Shown piece after piece: positions 11,768 to 24,800 of a DNA stretch of 64,000 nt. The DNA comes from Panorpa germanica (taxonomy: Eukaryota; Arthropoda; Insecta; Mecoptera; Panorpidae). Made by a program: the position numbers and the translations under genes. Positions within the stretch are counted from its first letter, which is position 1; the number at the start of each line of letters is the position of its first letter. The stretch spans positions 4,464,001 through 4,528,000 of the forward strand of contig OY783208.1 of NCBI GenBank assembly GCA_963678705.1, read 5' to 3'. The notes beneath the pieces were generated by a model. The model saw only the letters and a list, made by a program, of their open reading frames with translations. It was not told the DNA's origin and did not search any database.

Positions 11768-14700
11768 GTGAGTTTAGCTGACATACAAGCTGTAAAAGTG
11801 TACAATAGTATAAACTCATTGACGACATTTGTTTCTTTCATAAGTGCATCACTTGAGAATGGCTAATTTTCCTTTTAAAATGTTCTTAATAGTCTGAATT
11901 AGGTTTACAAAAATGTGTTCAAATTTAGGAAAAACAACGTCTACTGGATTAGCTAGTTTGCTATATATTACTGCCTTATTTTTAATGTCAAGCTATTTGC
12001 ATCTTTAGCATATACTTTTTTTAATTTGTATGTACAACATATTAAGTTTATTGTGTGAAAATTTGAAGTCGATTGGAGTAAAACTGTCGGAGATATAGAG
12101 TTTTAAGTCTTCACCTTTCTGGTCTAGTTTCCTCTTCCTTTGAATCTTTTAAACGCGGTTTTCTCACACTTAGATTTTTCAGAGTCGGGTGTTCTCTCTA
12201 GCTCAAAATCTACTGCACCGATTTTTCAATAAGAAAAAAAAACTCGAAAGGGTGACCTGCAAAACTTATCAACTAATGAAATCAATTTGGTTTTTTGATT
12301 TTCAAATAATCCAGTGATGAGTTATGTGGGACACCCGCAATGAAACTTTTTTTTTGTAACGTCACCGGAGATTCGCTGTCAATGGCTCATTTCTTGATAT
12401 TTATTTATGAAAATTTCACAAAGTATTCTTTAAATGTTATTTTATTTATAGAAATAATTATATATTAACTGTGTCGTCAAAAAACATACTATATGACCTT
12501 AAGGAACTTGAAGTTACATTTTCACTACTCATATTCGTTTTTTTGTTTTCAGGAAATTCAATGCGGATTTTCCACCTCAAATGTGTATTTTGTCAAGTGC
12601 ATATATTTCCTGTACTCAGCGTTTCAAATCAGAAGCGGATATCCAACTAGGATCTGGGAAACTTCATTTGCAAACATTACAACATTATTTCTAGAATTCT
12701 CTTAACGATTTATATAAAATTCCATTCCTGTTTGAGATGAGGACCATCATGGATTGGATTTGGACCAACACCACTTTCACGCTCTTTGATTGGCTGAAAA
12801 TGGAAGACGTCTTCGTTATGATGTTTGGCGTTAAGGTACGTTGTCTTAATTTTCTATAAAAGTGTACTATTTGTTGATAAAGTTCAGTTATTTGTTAATA
12901 ACTCCTTATATGTTAAGAGATATTACCAATTAAAAAGTCATTTTGTCTCTTTAATTAGTAAAGGCATTCAACGTTGTACACATTCCAAATGCATGTGACA
13001 TCACAATCCTTGTGTAAGGTTACCAACTTTACAGTTCATAAATCTCTGCTATATGTATTTATATCCTATATTATAATGTTCCAACTGGAAGTTTCTATAT
13101 TTATGTTTATTTGTTTATATCCTCCAGCGATTTGTAGGGTGGCTCAAAAAGGGCTCTATGTATCTTTTTGAAATTTCCTATTTCGTAGAGAAAAAAATTG
13201 TAAGACTTTTGGCGTCCTTGGATTTTTCCCTGAATTTCCTGGAAACCCGTATTTTGGAAAAACTAGAAAATTTTTTTTTACTTTTTGCTCTATAACTTTT
13301 AATTCATAAAAGATAGAAAGTTGAAATTTGGTATGTGTTTTACGGTGTTCAATGCTAACTTTTTTAGCATTAGAAATTGAAAAATTGGAAAAGGGGCGTT
13401 AAGAGAATTAGTGGGGCCGGTAGGAAATTTTGGAGAAGACTCAAATTTTGAATTACTTAATAATGAAATATGTTATTAAAAAAAATGAATTAAAAAATCA
13501 AGAATTTTATTTCGGGGCATGTGGGCGGTTTTTGCCGAGGGTAAATTTGGGCCAGAAAGTTGAAATTTTATATATTTACAAATCGAAAAAAAAATTGATC
13601 AAATAACGAATAAATTGAAAATATTTTATATTTTGTTGAAAAGAATAATATATTCTTAGTTAATTTTTATGAAAAATTATTTATTATTGAACAAGCTAAA
13701 TATTTGAATGGGCTTGTGTCCTATGTCTTAATTTCTATAAAAGTGTACTACATATTGATAAAGTGGGTTACTAGAACCTCAAATGTCCAATTATTTTTTA
13801 ATAACTCCTTATATGTTAAGAGATATTAACAAATAAAAAGTCTTTTTGTCTCTTTAATTATTAAAGGGATTCAACGTTGTACACATTCCAAATGCATGTG
13901 ACATCACAATCGCTGTGAACCTTACATCTCATAAATCTCTGCTATAAGTATTTATATATCAAAATATCAAATATTATTTACAGCTATTTCAAGGAACAAT
14001 CAAATTTTAATATTATGTCTGCCTTAGCAGGGTTAAATAAAATAAAAACTTATTATTCTTTGATTTGACTTGATTATTTGAAAACAATTGAAAAATCGAC
14101 CCACCAAAAAATGAGGACACAAGCCCATTTGAAAATAGAATTAAAATTTGAGGTGAAATTTGAACTATTTTTTTGGATTCAAATCATACACTCAAAAGAC
14201 ATCGCTTTGCGACGGGGTTAAACTCTAGTTATATTTATATCCTTTTGATCTTGAATAAGAAAAGAATATCCGAAATAGCAACCAAAAGAAAATGATCAGT
14301 TTTTTGACTTTCGTTGTTCACTTCTTTTACTTATGTTTATTTTTCGTTTCAGTGCTACAGAAATTTTGAGGAACAGTTTCCCTCCTTAAGAGGAGAGGAG
14401 AAATGGTCTGTTCTAAAGTATATCCAAGGCGGCATATTCCTAGCTGTTATTATTGCGATCCTGTGGTTTCCTTTGGTCTTATTCGCTATGGTGGACAGTG
14501 TGGGAACAGCTAACTTACCAACCGAGATGTCGCGGAGTTGAGGATCGACTCACTGTTCCAATTTGGGAAGGAACGTGCATGCAGCAAAGCATTTCTTCGT
14601 AAGTACATAATAAACATACAGATACAGTTTTTCTATTAATTCATTTTGTAAAGTGGACAGTTTAATATTTGGTATTTTCCTTGTAAAAGTGGACACTTTG

Positions 14701-15849
14701 ATATTTTCCTATTTATCAATTTAATGTGTGTGTAGTTAGACTTTACGTTCTTTCAATATTAAATCACGTAATTACATCTCATTGCTAAGCTAAACTTAAA
14801 TCGATTTTAGCATTTTTACTAATTCAAAAAGCATTTTCTGATTATTATACTCTTGTTCCCATATCTTATTGTTCTTTAGTCCTCATTGTTTCTTTACTCT
14901 TTCTCCTTCCTTCTGGCTTTACCTTCACCGTCATCCTTAATTTATTTACCAATACTCTCACTCTTTCTCTACTTTTTTCTTTTTTCTCCCTACTTGTGCC
15001 ATCCTCCTCTTCCTTTCGTTTTATCCTCTCATCAGCTTCTCTAATCTTCTTTTTACTGTTTATTTTGTACGGGATTACGTGTTAAGGATTCAATCTTATG
15101 GACTCTTATCGTATAGACTCTGTCTTTAACATAACCTCACAAAAAATAATGCAGTGGCGTTAAATCACATGATCGCCACTTAACAGCTGAATTTCGTGAT
15201 CCAGCATTTTCATAATGGATATTTATTATTTTAATGCGTTTTACAAGCGAAATTGAATTCATTGTAACAATCGTCAAAGCATATATATGTAGAAAACGAG
15301 AGTACTATCCCAATTCTGATGTGGAAAACAATACCCAATCCGCTAATCTGATGTGGAAACAAGGTACTCTTATTAATTTAGAGCAAATGTCAATTCAATT
15401 AATATTCAACTATGCAATATTTTAGCTTCTTGTCAGGATGATAAAGAATCACATAATTTGTGTAATACATTTTTTTAATAAAATAATAACGATGATAATA
15501 ATACAATAAGGTTACAATATAAACGTTGGTATTTACTTTACAAATACAGAACAATAAATGAACAAACCATCTTAAATTCTAGTTATTATATACTCAGTCC
15601 TACATTAGTTTTCAGCTAGATTTAATTGATTCATTTTTATTACTTTTAAAAATGCGTTTAGTTAATTTCGGTAAGCACATTCCTTCACGTATTCAATCAG
15701 TGGTTTAAAGTTTCACACATTTTAATTGCTTTAACCTTTGACTTGGTTCCGTTCACAATATACCCTCATTAATCACATTATTTTACGACTTTTCTAGCTC
15801 GGGTGTTATAGTTATGATTACTTTGTATGCTCGATTTATTTTTACGACT

Positions 15850-15898
<49 letters not shown>

Positions 15899-18800
15899 AT
15901 ATATATTATATATGTAATATAATTTATATAAAACTGCACTGTATATTGATAAAGTTGCCGTATAAGATTAGTTGCCTATCATAACCTCAAATATCCAATA
16001 ATTTTTATTCAATTCGCAATATTATAGAAGTTATTAACGATTGAAATGGTCGCCTTTTTCTCCACTACCATTTGCCAACCTTTACCATCACTTTTAAACA
16101 AGAGAAGTGCAAAAGAGATGCAGAATTAAACGTCAAAGCTACAGCAGCTGTTGCGTCGACCCATAATGTTTCAATATAATGTCGTGATATAAAACAAAAA
16201 ATAAATAACATTACTTCAGGAATATTACGCAGTAAAACTTTAAATAGATATATCTCCGTCAATGTTTGGATATATAATAAAAATAAAAACGGCAATATAC
16301 GTTTATTCACCAATATTTCAATAAAGAACACAGTTCACCACGGTATGTCAATATGGCGAATTAGTATTTAAGAAAGACATAGTTCAGTGTATATTCTATA
16401 CCAACCAACTGTTTCTTCAACAGATTTAAATCTCGAGACATGCAGCAGATGATGAACGCATACAAACGGGATAGAGTTTCAAAAACCCAGCTGTCAAATT
16501 ACGAACCACTTGACGTAGCAGCCATTAGCTGGAGTGAAGATTCCATCACAAATTGGCAAATATCTGAACCGGAGTTAGCGCGGTTAGAAGAAAAAATAGA
16601 GGCTGGTAGGTTCAGTACGAATGTGTCCCCTTCTGCAGATTTAAATTCTAAACTTTACCTTTACTAAGAACCATTATATATTAAAATTTCATTTTATCCA
16701 TTGTGAATTTGTAAATTTTATTTAGTTCAAGTTGCAAGAGAGTTCTTCTAGCAATCTTAGATTGATTCCATTGTATCCAGCGCAAATTTATCTTAGATCC
16801 CATTCGATTCAGTGAAAAAATTGGGTTGTGGACGCCTTTTTTAAGGGGGCTACATTAAATAACCCATTTTTCTTATAGAATAACACAAATTTGTGTTGTG
16901 AACAATATCTTAAATTCTAGAAATGAATATTACATGTACTGATAAAGTTAACTATCAGGATCTCAAATGTGATTTGTTTTAAATTGTCGCAATGTTATTG
17001 AAGATAACAATAAACAATTAAAATAAGCATTTAAAGAATCAGGATAATTAAGGAGTTATATACAGTTAATAATTAAAAACAAAATTTGTTATTATTCTTT
17101 TCGTAATGTACATTTATGTAAGAACGCACACAGAAAATTTCAAGTCAATCCGGCGATTATTTTCGAAGTTATGAAAGTTGAAAAAATTATTTGTACTCTA
17201 TGTATAGTGCTTTTGCTTTTAAAACTTTAAATGCGTTTTTCTCAAAAACTGTTTTTCTCAAATTTTAACACAAGCTTCTTAAGTAACATTTTCAGAAATA
17301 ATTTGAAAACTTTATCTCACCTAAATATTATTTTTTATATAAACTATTTAAAATCAAAAATTTAATCAAAAATTTATTATTATATTTGAGAAGCCGCCAT
17401 TTTGTCAAAAAAAAATATTTAGCCTAATCCTTCTAATAATTTCTAGATTATACAATACTTTAACGAAATCCGTTTGGTTTTTTCATTTTAGAAGATCCAA
17501 TCCAGAGATATCGTGGTCACCGCAAGATGCCTTTTTTGAGAGGAGCTTCAACTTTCTAGCACAATTTTTACCCTCGGCAATAACTGCCCCCGTGCCCCCA
17601 AATAAAATTTTGAAACTTCGATATTCTTTTTTTTAATATTATATTCAATTATTACACAATCCAAAATTTGAGCTTTCTCTAAAGTTTAATACCGGGCCTG
17701 CTTAATTTCTCAGCGCTCCTTTTATAAAATTTTGAATTTCTAAGTTTTGAAATATTTTCGCATTCAATAGCGTAATACACACGCAAAATTTCACTTTTCT
17801 ATCTGGTACAAATAAACAGTTATACAGCAAAAAATAACCCACTTTTTTTCCCCGTTTTTATTTCTATCAAAAATTAAAAAAACGTCCCCTAAGATTTGAT
17901 TTCACCAGCCCATTACTGTGATTCGGAGTTGCAAACCTTTTTGATTTATCAGAATCCACCAAATCACAAATTCCTTCTCAACAAGAGATAATAATGAATG
18001 CTTGTTTATTTCCAGGAACTCCCATCACGGTCTACCTCCGATTCAAGCTCCAACACGACGTTACCGGAAAGGATCACCCTCCTGTGATAACTCTAGATCG
18101 CAGCATTGTCCTGGATAAGGACGAAGCCGATAAATTAAATGCCGTCTTGAAAAGAGATTCAGATGATGACACAATTATACTGAGACAACTATTTCCAAAA
18201 TTTTTAAAAGTTGTTAACAAAGGACAACTTATTAACTTTAACACTTTGATGAGAAATGCTAAGCTACAACGTAAGTTTCGTTTTATAAGTACAATTAGAG
18301 TTTACCCCCGTTACAAAGCGACGTCTTTTTGGCGTGTATGATTTGAATCCAATAAAATAATTCGTAATTACATTTCATATTTAACTCTATTTTTAAATTG
18401 AAATAATAAACTCGCTCAATTATAAAATAATTTATCAAAATAAAAAATATCTTTAATTTATGCGTTATTTGACCAATTTTTTTTCAAAATTTGGGATTTT
18501 TCTTTTCGATTCGTAAATAAGTTACCAAGGTTAATCTATATACAAAATTTAAACTTTCTTGCACAATTTTTACTCTCGGCAAATACTGCCCCCGTGCCCC
18601 CAAATAAAATTTTGAAATTTGGAATTTTCTTTTATCGATAATATACTTAATTATTCTAGAACCCAGAATATAAACTTTCTCCACAGTTCCCTACCGGGCC
18701 CCCGAATTTCTTCAACCCCCTCTTTTTAAATTTTCAAATTTTTATTTATTGAGATATGTCAGCATTGAATACCTTAATACACATGCAAAATTTCAACTTT

Positions 18801-21800
18801 CTATCTTTTACGAATTAAAAGTAATATAGCAAAAAAGGGCTTACTTTTTTTCCAGTTTTTCCAAAATTACGGGTTTCCAGGAAATTTAGGGAAAAATTCG
18901 GGGACGCCAATAGTCTTAGAATATTTTTCTCTACGAAATAGGAAATTTTCAAAAACATTGACAGAGCCGTTTCTGCGCTGCCATACAAAATTCACTACCA
19001 AACATATAAAAATATAAGATCATAAGAATATAAGATCATAAATATACACCTGGAAAATATACAAATATTTTCATAATTCAAATTTTTCCCCAATAGTTGG
19101 CAAAATGCGGTCGGAATCAGAGTGGTTGAATCCAGTAGAACAATTGGAGGAGGATTATATCGAAGTAATCCAGGAATATCGGGATGTGAAGCTCCATTTA
19201 AAGGGTGCGAAACGTTCAATTAATAGAAACGAACCTCATATGTGGGACAAGACCGGCAGACTAGGAAGTATTGATGACATATATGCTAACATTAATGAAG
19301 ATTGTTCCGATCCCTTCTATGAAGATGTCCTTAAACTCCTGCCGGCCGCATCCTGTACAGATTACGTTATTTACACCTTCAATGAGAAGAAATTTCCAGC
19401 ACAGTACGAGCTGATGAACATTGGGTAAGCATATTCCCAGCAAACATTTAGGAGTCACTTTGACGTCATATTGAAGATGCGTCATGAAACAATTGAATTT
19501 GATTTGACACGTTCAAGGAAATGTCAGTGATATGAACTACAAATGACAAAATCACTTCACCTGGCCTCACTACCGTACCAGTATTGAATGAAGCTGCAAA
19601 TAAACCATTCAAGTGTAACAGAGACAGATATATCTTGTTTCTTTATCTGTGATATTCTAGAATTTTATCCTTTGAACCGCCTCCATTTTTCCATTGTATG
19701 AATAATCTTGTTACCAATTAATCTGTCAAAATCCACGTCCTCCATTAAAAATATCTCTAACGTAATTCTTCCTTTATTTGATCTAAGATAGAACCTAATT
19801 GTAAGCACATAGGAAGTTTTAAAATTTTATTTTAGAATCATTGGTCTCTATGGCACATACGTCATCGTCATTTGGCAACTGGTACAGACGATGACCACTG
19901 GGGGAATGAACTGCATCTGGCTGGAAGAGATTCCAAGTGTGGATAGAGTACTTCAACTCTGTCTAGACATATATCTGGTAAGCCTTTATTCCCTACTATG
20001 AATTTAAATTATTATATGTCTGGACTCAATTAGGAGTTAATGTGGCATGCTTAGTAAGTCTATCCCAATTGGAACCTAATTTTACTGGGATTGCCCAATG
20101 GGCTTGTGTCCTCATTTTTTAGAGATCGATTTTTGCTGTAGTAATGTTCTGTAGCTGTTGGTAGTCAAATAATTAAGTCAAGTCAAAGAATAATAAGTTT
20201 TTATTTTATTTAACCCTGTTACGGCAGACATAATATTGAAACTTTATTATTCCTTGAAATAGTTGTAAATAATATTTGATATTTTGATATATAAATACAT
20301 ATAGCAGAGATTTATGAGCTGTAAGGTTGGTAACCTTACACAAAGATTGTGATGTCACATGCACTTGGAATGTGTACAACGTTGAATCCTTTTTAATAAT
20401 TAAAGAGATAAAATGACTTTTTTAATTGTTAATATCTCTTAACATATAAGGAATTATTAAAAAATAATTGAACATTTGAGGTTCTAGTAACCCACTTTAT
20501 GAATATATAGTACACTTTTATAGAAATTAAGACATAGGACACAAGCCCATTGGAACCCTTTAATATTTTACATCCTTAGTGTTACTTCCCTATTGAGATC
20601 TAATGGGAAAGCCCGATTAGATCCCCAATTGGGGTTTAATTGTGAACCAAGCTAATGGCAGGTTCCCACTTGGGTGACACAAATACTAATGTTATATTAT
20701 TATTTATATTTTGATATATAGGGTTTTTTAACAGAAAGTTTTTTTAAAACAAAATGAAACAAAGAATTTACATAAAAATAGTTCAAATTTTGATTGTATT
20801 AGAAAGAGTAAGGTTTGGCAAATATGAATGGAACATGATATCGGACAAATGTCCACCACGACCACGCGGACAGATGTCGATTCTTTTAATGAAATTTTCA
20901 ATCACTTTTACAGATCTACCATTATCATAATAGATTTTTGTTATTTTAATGCGATAAAGTTTAAATTTATATGAATGTACAACATATTAAGTTTATTGTG
21001 TGAAAATTTAAAGTCGATTGGAGTAAAACTGTCGGAGATATAGAGTTATAAGTCTTCACCTCTCTGGTCTGGTTTTGTCTTTCTTTAAAACTTTTAAACG
21101 CGTTTTTCTCACACTTAGCTTTCTCAGAGTCGGTGTCCTGTCTAGCTAAAAATCTACTGCACAGATACTTTTGAAATTTTCGACACTCCTTCTTTACATA
21201 AATGCCGAGGTAACGCTGTCGAGTTTTTTCCTGAAAAATCAGTATTTTGACTTCTAAGTGCTGTAAATAATTGAAAAACCAATAAAAGAAAAAAACTCAA
21301 CAGGGTGTCCTGCAGAAACTTATCAACTAATAAAATCATTTTGGTTTTTTGATTTTAAATAATCCAGTGATGAGTTATGAGGGACACCGCAATGAAACTT
21401 TTTTTTGTGACGTCACCGGAGATTCGCTGTCAATGGCTCATTTCTTGATATTTATTTATGAAAATTTCACAAAGTATTCTTTAAATGTTATTTTATCTTG
21501 TAGTAATTATAGAAATAATTATATATTAACTGTGTCGTTAAAAAACATTACCGAAAATATGCTTTGTTTTTATGTAGTCTTTAAAAAAGAGAGGTCTATC
21601 ACCGTCATTGGGTTGATAATTGGTGGATATTGTGTTTCATTACTAACCTCAAAGTTTGTACTTTAAATTAAAACTAGCTTTTACCCCCGTCGCAAGCGAC
21701 GTCTGTTTTTTGTGTGTGGCTTGAATTTTATGTCAAAATTTAATTCCATTTTTAAATTGAAATAAAAAATAAACTCGTCTCATACTATTTTTACGTATTA

Positions 21801-24800
21801 TAACAATTAATTTTTCAGACAAACTGGCTAAGAAAATATATTTTTTTTATCAAAATAAAAAATATTTTCAATTTATGCGTTATTTGACCAACTTTTTTTC
21901 AAAATTTGGGATTTTTTTTTGATTCGTAAATAAGTTACCAAGGTTAGCCTATATACAAAATTTCAACTTTCTAGCACAATTTTTTCTCTCGGCAAATACA
22001 GCCCCGTGCCCCCCAATAAAATTTTTGAAATTTTGAATTTTTTTTTATTATTAATAAGATGATTAAAACTGTACTGTAATCTTACATTCTACATTTCGTA
22101 TTTATATTTACGTTATAATATTAGTCTCCCCATTAATTCCCGCTCCTGAAATAAAATTGTCAAATTTTAGGCATAGCAATCTATTTTGCTCGTAGCAACT
22201 CTCTCTACCTTTATCTACCCCTACTTTTATAAATGATCGAAATTTCAAAATTGAGTTCTTTGGCAAAGCTTTTTCCCGCCCCCACTTCCTCAATTTCACG
22301 CCGCTACTAAGGTTAAATTTATTTTCGCAAATATGCACATGCATAGTTTCTATTTTTTCACTTTTTCTATTTTTTTATATTTGGGGCTGTTAACTATTTC
22401 CCCCCTATACCCCTCACTCCTGTTCGATTTCACAGCACAGCAAACGCACCAAAAATCAATCCAATTCTACTACTGAATGTAATTTGAATATCTGACTTAT
22501 AGAGAACTATTTAGCTTCTATTTAATATTCTACATGCAAAATATCATCGTTGTACCTCTATATTGTTCTTATACTCGGTTTATCACCCCCCACTTTAATG
22601 TTGCACTTAAGAAAATGTAGTTCTTTATATATTTTCGTAATAAATATGTCAATCTATATCTGCATACTAAATTTCAGCTTTGTATTTAAATCTTAGCATT
22701 AGTACCCCCCACATACCACCGCTACTGAAGGAGTTTGTCAAATTTTAGCACGAGGATCTATTTTATTTGTATCTAAGAATATATATTCTAAACTATAGCC
22801 TTTCATCTCCATATATTTCAAATATCTGGTTTTTGGCCCCCAGCGCCCGCCGCCTCTGGAAAGTTGCAAATTTCTATAGTGTGTCTTTAATGACACTTTA
22901 TATATGGCCCCCGTTCCAAATTTTAACGTTCTAGCTCTGTTGCGACATTGCCCCCAAAAAATCACGCCGCTACTGAATTAAAATTTTGGTAATCCAATTA
23001 TTGGCAAACATGCACAATTAGTGTCTTAATACATACCCAAAGTTTTAATACTTCTTTTTCAATATTTCTGGCTTTCATTGTCTCAACTCCCGCCGCCACT
23101 GGAAATTTGGGGCTGTTTATTTTTTTTCATTAATTACTGTCTACAGCGAGCGTACATATTAAATTTGAACGTCCTAACTCTATTCTAACATTGCCCCCAA
23201 AAATTCGCGCCGCTACTGAACTCAAATTTCAAATTTCCAACTATTGGAAAATGTGCACAATTATAATCTCAATACACATACCAAATTTCAGTTTTCAATC
23301 TTTTCTAGTTCGTCAGATATTTGCAAAAGTATTTTTTCGAATTTTCCAGTTTTTCCAAAATTACGGGTTTCCAGGAAATTCAGGGAAAAATCCGGGGACG
23401 CCAAAAGTCTTAGAATTTTTTTCTCTACGAAATAGGAAATTTTCAAAAACATTGATGGAGCCGGTTTCGCGCTTGCTATTTCGTAGAGAAAAAAATTCTA
23501 AGACTTTTGGCGTCCCCGGATTTTTCCCTGAATTTCCTGGAAACCCGTAATTTTGGAAAAACTGGAAAATTTGAAAAAATACTTTTGCAAATATCTGACG
23601 AACTAGAAAAGATGAAAAACTGAAATTTAGTATGTGTATTGAGATCATAATTGTGCACATTTGCCGATAGTTGGAAATTTGAAATTTGAGTTCAGTAGCG
23701 GCACGAATTTTTGGGGGCAATGTTAGAATAGAGTTAGGACGTTCAAATTTAATATGTACGCTCGCATATTATTTGGGGGCACGGGGGCAGTATTTTTCGA
23801 GAGTAAAAATTGTGCTAGAAAGTTGAAATTTTGTATATAGGCTAACCTTGGTAACTTATTTACGAATCGAAAAAAAAAATCCCAAATTTTGAAAAAAAGT
23901 TGGTCAAATAACGCATAAATTGAAAATGTTTTTTCTTTTGATAAAAAAAATATATTTTTTTAGTCAGTTTGTATGAAAAATTATTTGTTTTTATATGTAG
24001 AATTTATATAGAACGATTTGAATATTTCAATTTAAAAAGGGAATTAAATTTTGACATGAAATAAAAACCACACACTTGTGTACTGTAACTGTAACGACAT
24101 ACCACTACAAAAATACAATAAATCGTAATACAATTAAAATTCACGCCAAGCAGAACTCAGATATATAAAAAATGCTAAAGTCTCTTTAATACCAATGGTG
24201 TATCGATAAAAATTAAAGTAAAAGTTTACTCTCATGATAAATTATATTAGTGTAAATCAACTCCAATACACCCCCTACAGTACACAAGTTGCTAGGAGTA
24301 CTGTCATATCGGTACGGGGTATGTATGTGTTATAACACACAGAGTCGGTTTGCTTTGAGAATAGTAGCCGCTCATCCAACCCGCTGATTTACGTCGGAAT
24401 TCGCCGTCGCTTAAATACGGTTTTGTACTGCGACTGGCCTAAGAACCCAACTATTTAAAGAACGTCACTATTTAAAATGTTTACACAACGTAATTATATT
24501 AAATTTTAAAAGATTTTTTTTTTAAATGTAAACAAATGAACACATATTAACAGTTTATTGATATAAAAGCTTTGGGGCTAGATTCCTGTAAACATTTATA
24601 TACTCGGTGTGACGGTGCATATGCATATGGATCTGTATTGTAATATACAATATATATGTTTGCCATACATGTATAAGTTTAACTGGTTGAATGTATGGTA
24701 ATTGTTTACTAATGCTCTACTGCAATGTTTTATATTTTTCATGTTGGCTCCCTGTACTGTGTACTGTGTACCCTGTATTGTATTTGTTAATAGCGGGAAA

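Larger units (their letters stand above)
14599..16423. other. Piezo intron, mostly unrecognised
   Basis: Between exons c and d. It holds an AT dinucleotide run (15852-15915) and the repeat at 15930-16345. The short frames here look like chance open frames in AT-rich DNA. Confidence 0.5.

Noticed and set aside
13703-14133. tttgaa on both sides of MITE M3 taken as a target-site duplication
   Set aside because: The empty-site paralogue at 51180-51260 already contains sequence equivalent to both tttgaa-like stretches, so nothing was duplicated.
16065-16331. 88-codon minus frame, hydrophobic
   Set aside because: It is part of a MITE-like repeat; the copy at 48600-48900 does not preserve it as a gene.
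21349-21666. 105-codon plus frame
   Set aside because: It lies in a dispersed intronic repeat; the copy at 12300-12480 is not open in the same way.
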